The notes beneath the pieces were generated by a model. That model was not told where the DNA came from. It ran no database searches and saw only the letters and a list, made by a program, of their open reading frames with translations. Source: Marinobacter sp. ELB17 (GTDB lineage: Bacteria > Pseudomonadota > Gammaproteobacteria > Pseudomonadales > Oleiphilaceae). From it: a stretch of DNA of 64,000 nt. The position numbers were made by a program, and so were the translations under genes. Below are positions 44,412-54,754 of the stretch, one piece after another. Each line of letters opens with the position of its first letter. The stretch's first letter is position 1. The stretch covers positions 62,001-126,000 of the forward strand of contig NZ_AAXY01000004.1 in NCBI RefSeq assembly GCF_000169375.1, written 5' to 3'.

Positions 44412-45713
44412 TTATACCTCTTGGAATGCCTGGTCGAAGAACTGGTTCAGGCCGGTGTTGGCGGTGTCACGCACCTGCTCCACCGGAATCTGCGCCACCA
44501 GTTCATTGATAAACGCCATGGTCAGCAGAACTTTTGCATCACGGGGGCTAAGGCCACGGGACACCAGATAAAATATGGAATCGTTATCAAGCTGGCCGAT
44601 GGTCGCGCCATGGGCGCACTTTACGTCGTCGGCGTAAATTTCCAGTTCTGGCTTGGAGTCAATTTCCGCGCCGTTGGTGAGCAGTAGATTTTTGTTGCTC
44701 ATGTTGGCGTTGGATTTTTGCGCATCCTGATGGATGTGTATACGGCCGTTAAAAATAGCGTGAGATTTGTCTGCCGCAATGTTGCGATAGCTTTCTTCGC
44801 TGTTGCAGTGGGCCGCAATGTGTTCGATGGTGGTGTGATTGTCGTAATGCTGGGTACCCTGGGTAACCACCACGCCATTGAGTTTGCACTCGGCACCTTC
44901 GCCTTCAAGGCGCACATGCAAGTCGTGACGGCGCAAGGTGCCACCAAAGCCAACGCTGTGACTTTCAAAACGCGAGTTGCGCTGCTGGCGCACGCCGGTG
45001 GTGCCCATGTGTTGCACATTCTGACCTTCGGTATTCAGGCGCACACTGGTGACATTGGCGCCATCGCCCAGGCTGAACTCGGTGGCGGTGTTGACCATCA
45101 CCGGACTTTCGCCGCTGGAAACATAGTCTTCCACCAGGGTGAGCTGGCTGTTGCTGCCTGCGGCTACCAAAATACAAGGGAAGGCAGACCCGCTGTGGCT
45201 GGCGCTGGTGTGGTGAACCACAAACAGCGGCTGGTCCAGCACGGTGCCTGGTTGCAGCTGTATCAGCAGGCCGTCTTCAAAGCGCGCAGCGTTCAGCAAC
45301 GACAGGTTTATCGAACCGTGTTTTGCTGGCTGATCGCTGATGGATTTGCCAAGCAGGTCAGCGGCAAGCTCGGCGTCATCGCCGTTCAAATCACTGAAGC
45401 GCTGTATGCTAAGGCCTTCCAGCGCTGGGTAGTTGCTGGCTTCGGGGCGCACAACGCCGTTCACCAGTACCACGGTGTAACCCTGAATGTCGGCTTCGGC
45501 GCCGGCACTGGCGTTCAGTGGCAAAGAGCTGGCCATTTCATCGGTCAGTTTCAGATGTTTGGCCGAGTACTTCCAGTTTTCAGTTCTGCGTGTGGGCAGC
45601 AGCAAATCCGTCAGAGCGCTGGCTCTGTTAGCGCGTAGCGCCAGCAGTGGCTCGGGCAGAGCTTGACCCGCCGATTGCAGAAAGGCGCTGGAAAGCGTAG
45701 ATGCAGATTTCAT
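44412..45713 (-). CDS. sufD: Iron-sulfur assembly scaffold subunit SufD
   Basis: A 433-residue beta-helix protein of the SufBC2D scaffold. Typical parts are RRTENWKYS near the N-terminus, then ADDVKCAHGATIGQLDNDSI and the ending RGLSPRDAKVLLTMAF with the conserved His in KCAHG. It is needed for iron entry into the complex. A long antisense frame across it is a shadow. Confidence 0.95.
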   Translation of the reverse strand: MKSASTLSSAFLQSAGQALPEPLLALRANRASALTDLLLPTRRTENWKYSAKHLKLTDEMASSLPLNASAGAEADIQGYTVVLVNGVVRPEASNYPALEGLSIQRFSDLNGDDAELAADLLGKSISDQPAKHGSINLSLLNAARFEDGLLIQLQPGTVLDQPLFVVHHTSASHSGSAFPCILVAAGSNSQLTLVEDYVSSGESPVMVNTATEFSLGDGANVTSVRLNTEGQNVQHMGTTGVRQQRNSRFESHSVGFGGTLRRHDLHVRLEGEGAECKLNGVVVTQGTQHYDNHTTIEHIAAHCNSEESYRNIAADKSHAIFNGRIHIHQDAQKSNANMSNKNLLLTNGAEIDSKPELEIYADDVKCAHGATIGQLDNDSIFYLVSRGLSPRDAKVLLTMAFINELVAQIPVEQVRDTANTGLNQFFDQAFQEV

Positions 45714-45728
45714 GTCGCGACCTCCCGA

Positions 45729-46493
45729 TCAGTGGCTGGCAGTTGTGTTATCTTTAACGCCGAGCCAGCCGTAGCCTTTCGCTTCCAGTTCCAGGGCCAG
45801 TTCGCGGCCGCCTGATTTGATGATTTTGCCATCGGCCAAAACGTGTACGTAATCTGGAACTATGTGGTCCAGCAGGCGCTGATAATGGGTAATCATCAGA
45901 ATGGCGCGATCGGGTGCACGTAAGGCGTTCACGCCGTCGGAAACCACTTTCAGGGCGTCTATATCCAGGCCGGAGTCAGTTTCGTCAAGAATGGCGAGTT
46001 TTGGCTGCAGCAGCAACGCCTGCATGATTTCGTTACGCTTCTTTTCGCCGCCAGAAAAGCCTTCGTTCACGCCGCGTTTGAGAAACGCGGGGTCCAGATC
46101 GACCTGTTTGGAGACCTCTTTAGCAAGCTTCATGAATTCAGCGGCGTTCATGTCGTCTTTGCCCTGGTGCTTGCGCATGGCGTTAACGGCGGTGCGCAGG
46201 AATTGCAGGTTGCTGACGCCGGGAATTTCAACCGGGTATTGGAACGCGAGAAAAACGCCTTCACGGGCACGCGCTTCGGTGGGTAGTTCAAGCAGATTGT
46301 CGCCGTTGAGGGTAACTTCGCCTTCGGTGACTTCAAATGCGTCATTGCCTGCCAAGACCTGCGACAGGGTACTTTTGCCGGAGCCGTTGGGGCCCATGAT
46401 GGCGTGAACTTCGCCGGCTTTTATTTCCAGGTTGATGCCTTTGAGAATCTGTTTGCCTTCAACGGAGGCGTGCAGGTTTTTGATGCTCAGCAT
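45729..46493 (-). CDS. sufC: Iron-sulfur assembly ATPase SufC
   Basis: This 254-residue ABC-type ATPase is read from ATG 46493 (MLSIKNLHASVEGKQIL) with AGAGAG upstream; the frame is open to 46532. Walker A is GPNGSGKST, signature FSGGEKKRNEIMQ and Walker B LAILDETDSGLD. It powers SufBC2D. Confidence 0.97.
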   Translation of the reverse strand: MLSIKNLHASVEGKQILKGINLEIKAGEVHAIMGPNGSGKSTLSQVLAGNDAFEVTEGEVTLNGDNLLELPTEARAREGVFLAFQYPVEIPGVSNLQFLRTAVNAMRKHQGKDDMNAAEFMKLAKEVSKQVDLDPAFLKRGVNEGFSGGEKKRNEIMQALLLQPKLAILDETDSGLDIDALKVVSDGVNALRAPDRAILMITHYQRLLDHIVPDYVHVLADGKIIKSGGRELALELEAKGYGWLGVKDNTTASH

Positions 46494-46556
46494 TTGTGAT
46501 TTCTCTCTTTTAAGCTTTTGAATTCGTTTCAATCAAATTTTGCGCTTTTATAAAGC

Positions 46557-48005
46557 TTAACCAACCGAGCCTTCCAGGCTGACTTCCAGCAGTTTGCCGG
46601 CTTCTACCGCAAACTCCATAGGCAGCTCTTTGAAGACTTCTTTACAGAAGCCGTTAACGATCATGGATACGGCCTGCTCCGCGTTGATGCCGCGCTGGCG
46701 GCAGAGGAACATCTGTTCGTCGCTGACTTTTGACGTGGTCGCCTCGTGTTCCACGATGGCCGACTTATTCTTGCTTTCTATGTACGGGAAAGTGTGGGCG
46801 CCGCAGCGGTCACCAATCAGCAGGGAGTCGCACTGGGTGAAGTTTCGTGCACCTTCGGCTCCCGGGTTGAACTTGATCAGGCCGCGGTAGGTGTTGGAGC
46901 TGCGACCGGCAGATATACCTTTGGAAATCACCGTGCTGCGGGTGTTTTTACCCAAGTGAATCATTTTTGTGCCGGTGTCGGCTTGCTGGTAATTGTGGGT
47001 CAGCGCGACTGAGTAAAATTCACCTACGCTGTTGTCGCCACGCAGTATGCAGCTGGGGTACTTCCAGGTAACGGCTGAACCGGTTTCGACCTGGGTCCAG
47101 GATACTTTGGAGTTGTCACCGATGCAGGCGGCGCGTTTTGTAACAAAGTTGTAGATGCCGCCTTTGCCATTTTCATCGCCCGGATACCAGTTCTGCACCG
47201 TGGAGTATTTGATCTGGGCATCTTTTAGTAGCACCAGTTCGACTACCGCAGCGTGCAGCTGATTTTCATCGCGCATGGGCGCGGTACAGCCTTCCAGGTA
47301 GCTAACGTAACTGCCTTCGTCGGCGATGATCAAGGTGCGCTCGAACTGGCCGGTGTTGGCAGCATTGATCCGGAAGTAGGTCGACAATTCCATCGGGCAG
47401 CGCACTCCTTTGGGGATGTACACAAATGAGCCGTCGGAGAATACCGCCGAATTCAGCGCTGCGAAGTAGTTGTCAGCGGCGGGAACCACGCTGCCCAGAT
47501 ACTTTTTCACCAGTTCCGGGTATTTCTGAACCGCTTCTGAAATCGGGCAAAAGATAACGCCGGCTTTTTCCAAGGGCTCTTTAAAGGTGGTGACGACAGA
47601 GACAGAGTCGAATACTGCATCTACCGCAACGCCCGCTAATTTGGCCCGTTCATGCAGCGGAATACCCAGTTTTTCATAGGTGCGCAGCAGCTCGGGATCG
47701 ACTTCGTCGAGGCTCTGAGGCATATCTTCCGGGCGCTTGGGCGCGGAATAATAGGAAATCTCGTTGTATTTTACCTTTGGGTAATTAACGTGTGCCCAGT
47801 CAGGCTCTTCCATTTCGAGCCAGCGGCGATAGGCTTTCAGGCGCCACTCCAGCATGAATTCGGGTTCTTGCTTGAGTTCAGAAAGACGGCGAATTACGTC
47901 TTCATTGAGGCCCGGCTCAAAGGTGTCTGACTCAATCTCGGTTACGAACCCGTGTTCGTAATCCCGTTTGATGAGTTCTCTTACCTCTTTGTCTGTGGTC
48001 GCCAT
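46557..48005 (-). CDS. sufB: Iron-sulfur assembly scaffold subunit SufB
   Basis: A 482-residue scaffold on which the cluster is built. Features include [59 protein letters not shown] and [13 protein letters not shown] [11 protein letters not shown], with the cluster-related Cys in [17 protein letters not shown]. First gene of the operon, behind an IscR-like controlled promoter. Confidence 0.97.
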   Translation of the reverse strand: MATTDKEVRELIKRDYEHGFVTEIESDTFEPGLNEDVIRRLSELKQEPEFMLEWRLKAYRRWLEMEEPDWAHVNYPKVKYNEISYYSAPKRPEDMPQSLDEVDPELLRTYEKLGIPLHERAKLAGVAVDAVFDSVSVVTTFKEPLEKAGVIFCPISEAVQKYPELVKKYLGSVVPAADNYFAALNSAVFSDGSFVYIPKGVRCPMELSTYFRINAANTGQFERTLIIADEGSYVSYLEGCTAPMRDENQLHAAVVELVLLKDAQIKYSTVQNWYPGDENGKGGIYNFVTKRAACIGDNSKVSWTQVETGSAVTWKYPSCILRGDNSVGEFYSVALTHNYQQADTGTKMIHLGKNTRSTVISKGISAGRSSNTYRGLIKFNPGAEGARNFTQCDSLLIGDRCGAHTFPYIESKNKSAIVEHEATTSKVSDEQMFLCRQRGINAEQAVSMIVNGFCKEVFKELPMEFAVEAGKLLEVSLEGSVG

Positions 48006-48103
48006 GATCGTCGCTCCGTGTTCTTTTATCGTGGGCTGTGACGCCCTTTAGTTTGCTAGCAACTGCAAGGGTTGCAGGGCTGATCTATTGCTTGTTGACA
48101 CTG

Positions 48104-48136
48104 ATTGTACAATACCAGAGTATTTTAGTCAGGTAT
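48104..48136 (-). promoter_or_regulatory. suf promoter with IscR type 1-like operator
   Basis: On the minus strand a -35 CTGACT (48127-48132) and -10 TACAAT (48104-48109) are 17 bp apart. A 25-bp palindromic site at 48112-48136 (outer halves ATACC and GGTAT, core TTTTAGTC) matches the remembered IscR type 1 consensus at 23 of 25 positions and covers the -35 and spacer. Repression of suf by a holo-IscR-type regulator encoded elsewhere is the likely meaning. Confidence 0.82.
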
Positions 48137-48228
48137 TAAATCGAGGAAAACACATTAAAGCCGCAAACCACTTTTAAAGCGGTTTGCGCGTCTGGGTTCC
48201 GGTCAGTGCGCGCTATTATACGTGCAGT

Positions 48229-49569
48229 TTAGCTTTGTGTGCCATTCGGTAGGATGCGTGTCAGGTAGCTGTGAACAAGCTGCGCCGGAGCGTTTGGAGG
48301 CACAGGAATACGCACAGTGTGGCCACTGCCGGGGGCGCAATCCATGGCGCCCCCGTTGAGATTTTCCATAGCAGGCAGGTTGAATCGCAGGTTGCCGCTG
48401 GGGGTGACCAGTTCCAGCAGGTCACCGATGGAGAATTTGTTTTTTACGGTGATGGTAAGCCACTGGTCGTTGGCGTCGGCGATGGCGCCCACCACCTGCT
48501 GGCTGCCGAGATAGGATGAACCCCGCTCGTAGCTCTGATATTCCTGGGGCAGGTGGCGGCGCAGGAACCCTTCGGTGTAACCGCGGTTCGATAGAGCCTC
48601 GAGCTCGTCCATCAGGCTCATGTCAAAAGGCTTGCCTTGCACAGCTTCGTCAATGGCTCGGCGGTAGGCCTGGGTAGTGCGTGCTACGTAGTAGGTGCTT
48701 TTGGTGCGGCCTTCAATTTTCAGTGAGTGCACGCCCATTTCGCACAGGGCGGCTACGTGCTGCACCGCGCGCAGGTCGCGGGAATTCATGATGTAGGTGC
48801 CGTGTTCGTCCTCATAAGCGGGAATTAAGCTGCCGGGACGGTTGGGTTCTTCCAGCAGAATTTCCTTGGGTTCTATCTCCCTGGGTTCTATCTCCTGCAC
48901 AGGACTATCAGAAGAGCGGGCGATCAGGTCGCCGGTTTGATCGTGGCAGTGTGCCACCGGTTTGTAGTTCCAACGACAGGCGTTGGTACAGGCGCCTTGG
49001 TTGGCATCGCGGTGGTTCATGTAGCCCGACAACAGGCAGCGGCCGGAGTAAGCCATGCACAGAGCGCCGTGTACAAACACTTCCAGTTCCATCTGCGGCA
49101 CCCGCTCGCGGATCTCGCGAATTTCGCTCAGTGCCAGTTCCCGTGACAGAATTACCCGGCTGATGCCCTGGCGGCGCCAGAACTCCACCGTTGCCCAGTT
49201 TACCGCGTTGGCCTGAACAGACAGGTGTATGGGCTGGTCTGGCCACTGCTCTTTTACCAGCATGATTAGACCGGGGTCGGACATGATAAGCGCATCGGGT
49301 TGTTGCTCCAGTACCGGCGCCAGATCTTTCAGATAGGAGCGAACCTTGTCATTGTGGGGTGCAATGTTAGATACCAGATAGAACTGCTTGCCCAAACTGT
49401 GAGCGCGCTCGATACCAGCACCCAGGGCGGCTGCGTTCTTGAAACTGTTGTTGCGAACCCGCAAAGAATATCGTGGCTGGCCGGCATAAACCGCATCGGC
49501 GCCATAGGCAAAGGCGGTTTCAAGGTGCTCAGGGGTGCCGGCAGGCGCAAGTAGTTCCGGGGTATTCAT
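48229..49569 (-). CDS. U32 family peptidase-like protein, probable tRNA hydroxylation protein TrhP (YegQ)
   Basis: A 446-residue protein of the U32 family. The start ELLAPAGTPEHLETAFAYGA, the middle EVFVHGALCMAYSGRCLLSG and CTNACRW (likely iron-sulfur ligands) are diagnostic. TrhP-type members act in 5-hydroxyuridine formation at the tRNA wobble position rather than as proteases. An insertion near residue 225 contains a 15-bp tandem repeat (48868-48897) encoding repeated REIEP/KEI. No partner gene is adjacent. Confidence 0.9.
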   Translation of the reverse strand: MNTPELLAPAGTPEHLETAFAYGADAVYAGQPRYSLRVRNNSFKNAAALGAGIERAHSLGKQFYLVSNIAPHNDKVRSYLKDLAPVLEQQPDALIMSDPGLIMLVKEQWPDQPIHLSVQANAVNWATVEFWRRQGISRVILSRELALSEIREIRERVPQMELEVFVHGALCMAYSGRCLLSGYMNHRDANQGACTNACRWNYKPVAHCHDQTGDLIARSSDSPVQEIEPREIEPKEILLEEPNRPGSLIPAYEDEHGTYIMNSRDLRAVQHVAALCEMGVHSLKIEGRTKSTYYVARTTQAYRRAIDEAVQGKPFDMSLMDELEALSNRGYTEGFLRRHLPQEYQSYERGSSYLGSQQVVGAIADANDQWLTITVKNKFSIGDLLELVTPSGNLRFNLPAMENLNGGAMDCAPGSGHTVRIPVPPNAPAQLVHSYLTRILPNGTQS

Positions 49570-49785
49570 AACGGGCTCCGGGATGAGTATGTTGAGGATA
49601 GGGCGCTTATCAAGAGTAACGAGCGCGCTATTGTGCCCGAGCCAATCGGAATTTCAGTTGACCTCGCTCAAGGGTATTATGGATTAATTTCAGCTAACAT
49701 CTGTACGCTGAATGCTTTGATGGTTTATCTTTCACCACCGAATTTTTTAAAAGATGACAATAAATTCTGAGTCGGGAGGGGTTTC

Positions 49786-50139
49786 ATGGCTGTAAACGGG
49801 CAGCAGCAGGCTGCGCGGGCATCTCTGAGTATCCGCGTGCGTGTTTTAATTGACGGCCAGCTGGCCAGAGGAAAGGTCGGTGTAGAGGTGGTGGCGTCGC
49901 AGCTACACATGAGCCGCTATACCTTGCACAAAAAATTGAAAGCGGAGGGGCTGACCTTCGCACGTATATTGGAGGACGTTCGCCGCAAGCGAGCGCTGGC
50001 TTACATGCAGGATAAAACCAAGCCGCTGGTAGAAATTGCCGAACAGCTTGGGTTTTCAGAACTGAGTGCATTCAGCCGGGCGTTCAAACGCTGGATGGGC
50101 TCGTCGCCGGCTGAATACCGCTCGGTCAGGTTTTCCTGA
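49786..50139 (+). CDS. AraC-type helix-turn-helix protein without a sensor domain
   Basis: A 117-residue protein with ATG at 49786 behind GGGAGGGG. It is almost entirely the AraC DNA-binding domain: first helix-turn-helix EVVASQLHMSRYTLHKKLKA and second LVEIAEQLGFSELSAFSRAF, followed by KRWMGSSPAEYR. Most AraC regulators are near 300 residues with an N-terminal ligand domain; none is present. The strong ribosome site argues that it is a real small regulator. It converges on fabB. Confidence 0.85.
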   Translation: MAVNGQQQAARASLSIRVRVLIDGQLARGKVGVEVVASQLHMSRYTLHKKLKAEGLTFARILEDVRRKRALAYMQDKTKPLVEIAEQLGFSELSAFSRAFKRWMGSSPAEYRSVRFS

Positions 50140-50146
50140 ATCGAGC

Positions 50147-51367
50147 TTAGAACTTTTTAAACACCAGGCTGCCGTTGGTGCCACCAAAGCCGAAACTGTT
50201 GCTCATCACATATTCCAGGTTCTGGTTTTCGCGCACTTCGCGCACGACAGGGTAACCTTCTGCGCCTTCATCCAGATTTTCGATGTTGGCTGATGGGCAA
50301 ATAAAGTTTTCACGCTGCATGATCAGACTGTAAATGGCTTCGTGCACGCCTGCTGCGCCCAGAGCGTGGCCGCTCAGTGCTTTGGTAGAGCTCAGCTGCG
50401 GAATGCGGTCACCGAAGGCCTGCTTGATAGCTTTCAGCTCGGTGATGTCGCCGGCCGGTGTGCTGGTGCCGTGGGTGTTGATGTAGCTGATTTCGCCGTC
50501 GATGTTTTTCATCGCCTGCTGCATGCAGCGTACTGCACCCTCGCCGCTGGGGGCGACCATATCGGCGCCATCAGAGGTTGCGCCAAAGCCGACGATTTCC
50601 GCCAGAATGTTGGCGCCGCGGGCTTGTGCGTGTTCCAGAGCTTCCAGCACCAAGGTGCCGCCGCCGCCAGAAATCACGAAACCGTCACGGTTAGCATCGT
50701 AGGTGCGCGACGCTTTCTCCGGGGTGTCGTTGTACTTGGTGGACAGCGCGCCCATGGCGTCGAACAACATGCTCAGGCTCCAGTGGATGTCGTCGCCACC
50801 GCCGGCCAGCATGACGTCCTGGCGGCCCATAGCAATCAAGTCTGCAGCGTGGCCAACCGCGTGGGTGCTGGTAGCACAGGCCGACGTGATGCCGTAGTTA
50901 ACACCGGTGATGCCGAACGCCGTGGAAATGCTGGCATTGATAGAGCTGCCCATGGTGCGTGGCACCCGGTAAGGACCCACCCGGCGAATGCCTTTTGCAC
51001 GATGGGTGTCGATGGCGTCCATCAGCTCCACGGTAGATGCACCACCGGTGCCGAAAATGGCCCCGGTGGTGTTGGCGCGGATCTGCTCGTCGGTCAGGCC
51101 GGACTGGGCCAGAGCTTCTACCGTAGACAGGTGGGCGTAGCCGGAAGCCGGGCACATAAAGCGCCACAGCTTGCGATCAATCAATTCTGGAAGATTCAGG
51201 TTGATCTGACCGCAAATCTGGCTGCGTAGGCCGTTATCACGGGCTTCTTCGCTGAAGCCGATACCGGACTTCACTTCCCGCAGTGATTTGGTTACAGCCT
51301 TTATGTCGGTTCCAAGGCTGGACACAATGCCCATCCCAGTGATTACAACGCGACGCATGTCAGTCAC
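50147..51367 (-). CDS. fabB: Beta-ketoacyl-ACP synthase I FabB
   Basis: A 406-residue condensing enzyme for unsaturated fatty acid elongation. The Cys-His-His triad is in [32 protein letters not shown] and [16 protein letters not shown]. It follows fabA by 2 bp, the classical fabAB operon of anaerobic-type unsaturated lipid synthesis. Confidence 0.96.
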   Translation of the reverse strand: MTDMRRVVITGMGIVSSLGTDIKAVTKSLREVKSGIGFSEEARDNGLRSQICGQINLNLPELIDRKLWRFMCPASGYAHLSTVEALAQSGLTDEQIRANTTGAIFGTGGASTVELMDAIDTHRAKGIRRVGPYRVPRTMGSSINASISTAFGITGVNYGITSACATSTHAVGHAADLIAMGRQDVMLAGGGDDIHWSLSMLFDAMGALSTKYNDTPEKASRTYDANRDGFVISGGGGTLVLEALEHAQARGANILAEIVGFGATSDGADMVAPSGEGAVRCMQQAMKNIDGEISYINTHGTSTPAGDITELKAIKQAFGDRIPQLSSTKALSGHALGAAGVHEAIYSLIMQRENFICPSANIENLDEGAEGYPVVREVRENQNLEYVMSNSFGFGGTNGSLVFKKF

Positions 51368-51369
51368 TC

Positions 51370-51894
51370 CTAAAAATTGTCGGTGGAGGTGAACAGGCCT
51401 ACCCGTAGGTCTTTGGCCGTATAAATTTCCTTGCCGTCCACTTCCATGCGGCCATCAGCGATAGCCATGGTTAGCTTACGCTTTATAAGACGTTTGAAGT
51501 CAAGATGGTAAGTGACTTTTTTGGCATTAGGAAGAACCTGGCCAAAGAATTTCACTTCACCGGAACCCAGCGCGCGGCCTTTGCCCTTGCCACCGGTCCA
51601 TGCCAGGTAGAAACCGAGCAGCTGCCACATGGCGTCAAGGCCCAGGCAGCCCGGCATAACGGGATCGCTGTCAAAGTGCACCTTGAAGAACCACAGGTCC
51701 GGGTTGATATCCAGCTCTGCGGTCAGGCCGCCTTTGCCGTAAAGCCCGCCTTCGCTCCCAATGTGGGTGATACGGTCGAACATCAGCATTTCATCAATGG
51801 GCAGGCGCATGCCAGCGCCCTTGAACAATTCACCGTGACCGCAGTCGATCAGGTCTTGTTTGCTAAACGTGTTGGGGTACGGGTTGGAATCCAT
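51370..51894 (-). CDS. fabA: 3-hydroxydecanoyl-ACP dehydratase/isomerase FabA
   Basis: A 174-residue hot-dog fold enzyme that dehydrates and isomerises at the ten-carbon stage, the branch point to unsaturated fatty acids. The active His and Asp are in [20 protein letters not shown]. First gene of fabA-fabB. Confidence 0.97.
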   Translation of the reverse strand: MDSNPYPNTFSKQDLIDCGHGELFKGAGMRLPIDEMLMFDRITHIGSEGGLYGKGGLTAELDINPDLWFFKVHFDSDPVMPGCLGLDAMWQLLGFYLAWTGGKGKGRALGSGEVKFFGQVLPNAKKVTYHLDFKRLIKRKLTMAIADGRMEVDGKEIYTAKDLRVGLFTSTDNF

Positions 51895-51996
51895 AGTGCC
51901 GGTGTCTCTTTCACAAGATGATTTTCCGTAACTCTAGCTCGAAATTCGCCTGATGCTATTGACCATTAGTGGATAATTACAAAATTTGCGCAATGT

Positions 51997-53175
51997 TTAC
52001 CCGATTGTACCGTCTGGCCGTGGGCTAGCCAATATGTGGGTGTAGCGCCATAGAAAGACACCAAAGGCGATCAACCATAGCAGTGTGCTGACGCCAATAC
52101 CGGCGTGCCAGCCCAGAATATTGAAGGCAGTCAGCACCCGTGCCACCGCCGCCAGCTGGATCAATACAAAGGCGGTTACCATGCCCCGCGGCAGCACCAG
52201 CGGCCGGCCGGTGTGGCCCAGGGTTACCCGTGCTATAACCCCAAATATCAGGCAGCCAATGGCGCCAGCGCCCGCAGCGTGGGCCCAGGCGATTGAAGGC
52301 CAGTCGGCCAGCAAGTGCCCGGCCAGAAGAGCTAGCGCCACCGGCACCCATAGAATCGACAGGTGTAAAACCCACAACAGCGGTTCTTTACGGGTCAACC
52401 AACCTTTCCAGTGGTAAAGCCGCACCAGCATAATGCCAGCAGCAACGATGGCCATCGCTCCAGCAAGGGTGCGCCAGCCGCTCACCAGCGTTGCCAGCAG
52501 CACAATCATCGCAAATACGCTGGCCATATCCAGTTTGGCTGAATTTTTCACCAGCGTAGGGCTCAGCCCCTGGCGGCCCAGATAACCGCTGGTGAAGGCC
52601 GGTGTGATGCGCCCGCCAACAATGCTGATCAGGGCCAGGCCCATCAGCAGTGCACCGTAGCTATAAACCGGATCAAGACGGGTAACGAGGCCGATTTGCA
52701 TCAGCCATAAAAGGCCCAGTACCACCAATATCATCAGTTGGCGTTTCTGCCGCGCGTGCCAGACACGCCAGCCGGCATCGATCATCACCAACGGCAGAAA
52801 GGCCAGGTTCACACCCTGCACCAGCCAAACGGGAAGATCACCGCCAAATGCCAGCAATAGCCGGCCAGCAAACCATACGCCCCACAGTAGAGCCAGGCGC
52901 AGCCCATGAATGCGATCGGTCTGGGTCCAGGTGCACACTGCCGTTAGCAGAAAGCCCGCAATGGCGGCGGTCAGGAACCCGAACAGCATTTCGTGCTGGT
53001 GCCAGAGCACGCCGGGCAAGGCTAATGGCAGTTGTAGGGTGCCTGTTGCCTGGAGCACCCATACTGGCAACACAACAACAACCAGCAGGGCCATAGACAG
53101 GAAGAAAATGCGAAAGGGGTAACCGAACAACTGACCGATACTGGCGCGGTCGGCGGAGGGTGTCGGAATCGCCAT
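51997..53175 (-). CDS. NnrS family membrane protein
   Basis: A 392-residue protein with about 12 membrane helices. The conserved start FGYPFRIFFLSMALLVVVV and WHQHEMLFGFLTAAIAGFLL, with its His-rich helix, are family hallmarks. NnrS proteins contain heme and copper and are linked to nitrosative stress and denitrification. It lies near a NarK-type transporter and an FNR box, which supports a role in nitrogen-oxide metabolism. Confidence 0.9.
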   Translation of the reverse strand: MAIPTPSADRASIGQLFGYPFRIFFLSMALLVVVVLPVWVLQATGTLQLPLALPGVLWHQHEMLFGFLTAAIAGFLLTAVCTWTQTDRIHGLRLALLWGVWFAGRLLLAFGGDLPVWLVQGVNLAFLPLVMIDAGWRVWHARQKRQLMILVVLGLLWLMQIGLVTRLDPVYSYGALLMGLALISIVGGRITPAFTSGYLGRQGLSPTLVKNSAKLDMASVFAMIVLLATLVSGWRTLAGAMAIVAAGIMLVRLYHWKGWLTRKEPLLWVLHLSILWVPVALALLAGHLLADWPSIAWAHAAGAGAIGCLIFGVIARVTLGHTGRPLVLPRGMVTAFVLIQLAAVARVLTAFNILGWHAGIGVSTLLWLIAFGVFLWRYTHILASPRPDGTIG

Positions 53176-53366
53176 GGAGGATCTCCGTTAATAGTGGTAT
53201 TTTAAGTATATGTTAAAGGAAGGCCAGTTCAAATGACATACCCGCATAGGAGTAGTGTGCGTACAATGACGTTTTTGTCGCCGCGCTTTTGCCCTTTGAT
53301 TTGGGCCGAGAGAGCCTATTTTGCGCGGTTTATAATCAACTTCATCGAAATTAAGGAACCCTGCCC

Positions 53367-53741
53367 GTGTACATGACTTTAAAAAGCATACACATGCTCA
53401 CCGCGTATCTGACGGTGACGCTTTTTGCACTGCGCCTGCTGATGGATGCAGTGGGCCGCCCCGGTTGGCGGCAAACGCCTTTGCGCTGGATTCCCCACGC
53501 TAATGACACGGTGCTGCTGGTCAGCGCTATCAGCCTGGTGTTTGTAACGCCGTGGATGCCGTTAGTCCACGACTGGTTAACCGCCAAGATAATTCTGCTG
53601 GTGGGTTATATCGTAGCCGGTCTGTTTGCCCTTAAAGTCAGTGTCGATAAGCGCGTACGCATCGTGGCAGCGGCGCTTGCCCTGTTGCAGATAGCCGCGA
53701 TATTCCACTTGGCGACTGCCAAACCGATACTCTTCTCCTAA
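53367..53741 (+). CDS. SirB family membrane protein
   Basis: A 124-residue protein with four membrane helices. It begins with GTG 53367, eight bases after AAGGAA; ATG 53373 is an alternative. LKSIHMLTAYLTVTLFALRL at the start and a C-terminal helix LALLQIAAIFHLATAKP match the SirB (invasion-expression up-regulator) family, whose biochemical role is unclear. Confidence 0.85.
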   Translation: MYMTLKSIHMLTAYLTVTLFALRLLMDAVGRPGWRQTPLRWIPHANDTVLLVSAISLVFVTPWMPLVHDWLTAKIILLVGYIVAGLFALKVSVDKRVRIVAAALALLQIAAIFHLATAKPILFS

Positions 53742-53755
53742 CGCTGTTCGGGTTT

Positions 53756-54754
53756 TTAACGGCCGCTGAATAACTCCGGAAGGTCGGCGGATTCTGCCGC
53801 GTTGGCCCACTCTTTGTGCTCGGCACTGCGAATGGTCAGGTGCATGCGCAGCAACGTGAACAATGCCAGCGCAAACATCAGCATGAAGTTAGTTTGCCAG
53901 ATGCCGGTTATATCACTGATGGCGGCGAATGCCAGTAGCATCGGGGCGGCAAGAATGGCTCCGGCCATCGTGAGTATGGCGGCCGCCGTGTTTACTTTGT
54001 GGGGATAGTGCTGGGAATAGTGCTGGGAATAGTACCGTGTTATTTGGCTAGATAATGCCGCTTGGCCAAGAGCAAGAAATAAGCCCAATGCAATCATCAG
54101 CGTTGAAAAAAGTGGCAGGCCGAGGCTTAAGGTAAAGGGAATCTCGCGGTTGATGCCATGAATTTGATAATGGGTTGGAGGGTAGCTGAGCATAAACGAC
54201 ACGATCAATATGCCGGTCAGACTGTGGTACATCATTCGCCGCGCGCCGAATCGCCGTGCCAGCTTTATGGCTTGGGCATGAAATAGCGCTGCGGGTATTA
54301 CCCAAAGCAAACCGGTAAGCGCTGCGTGACCAACATCAAGCTGATACAGCCCCGCCAGATAATGCGGTAGCCACAAGGCAAGAACAATAAAGCTGGCAGA
54401 CACACCGCTGTAAGACACTGCAAAACGCCACATCAGACGGCTTTGCTGAATGCAAAGTGTTCCGGCACCGTGCCTAACCACTGTTGCGCCTATGACATTC
54501 GCGGGCATTGCCCGCCGGTCAGCGTTTATTTCGAACGCCAAACGTAACCCAGAGCCTGCCAAAACAGTCAGCGCCAACACCAGGCTGAGGGTGTTTGCCT
54601 GCAGGTGTAATCGGTTTTCCAATACTAATCCGCTGATCCCGCAAAGCAGCAGCGCCAAGGCACCCAAAAGGGTTGCCGATGTTTTTGGTGCGGGCTCCGG
54701 CTCAAGCGGTATTTCCTGCGCTTGATGATGCGATTGAAAACGATTTTTTTGCAC
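53756..54754 (-). CDS. Short MFS-type membrane protein
   Basis: A 332-residue protein with roughly 9-10 membrane helices, shorter than the usual 12. The central region (RFAVSYSGVSASFIVLALWL, then GHAALTGLLWVIPAALF and ARRFGARRMMY) resembles one half of an MFS carrier, and I suspect relation to nitrate/nitrite porters by position. The N-terminal 30 residues are cytosolic. A 12-bp in-frame tandem repeat (54005-54028) gives YSQHYSQHY. No substrate can be assigned, and function may be degenerate. Confidence 0.65.
   Translation of the reverse strand: MQKNRFQSHHQAQEIPLEPEPAPKTSATLLGALALLLCGISGLVLENRLHLQANTLSLVLALTVLAGSGLRLAFEINADRRAMPANVIGATVVRHGAGTLCIQQSRLMWRFAVSYSGVSASFIVLALWLPHYLAGLYQLDVGHAALTGLLWVIPAALFHAQAIKLARRFGARRMMYHSLTGILIVSFMLSYPPTHYQIHGINREIPFTLSLGLPLFSTLMIALGLFLALGQAALSSQITRYYSQHYSQHYPHKVNTAAAILTMAGAILAAPMLLAFAAISDITGIWQTNFMLMFALALFTLLRMHLTIRSAEHKEWANAAESADLPELFSGR

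Noticed and set aside
44718..45638. 306-codon plus-strand open frame inside sufD
   Set aside because: It is a shadow of sufD with no ribosome site or recognisable domain.
53367..54754. Fusion or pseudogene relation between the sirB-like gene and the short MFS gene
   Set aside because: They converge with 14 bp between stops and each has a complete reading frame of its own.
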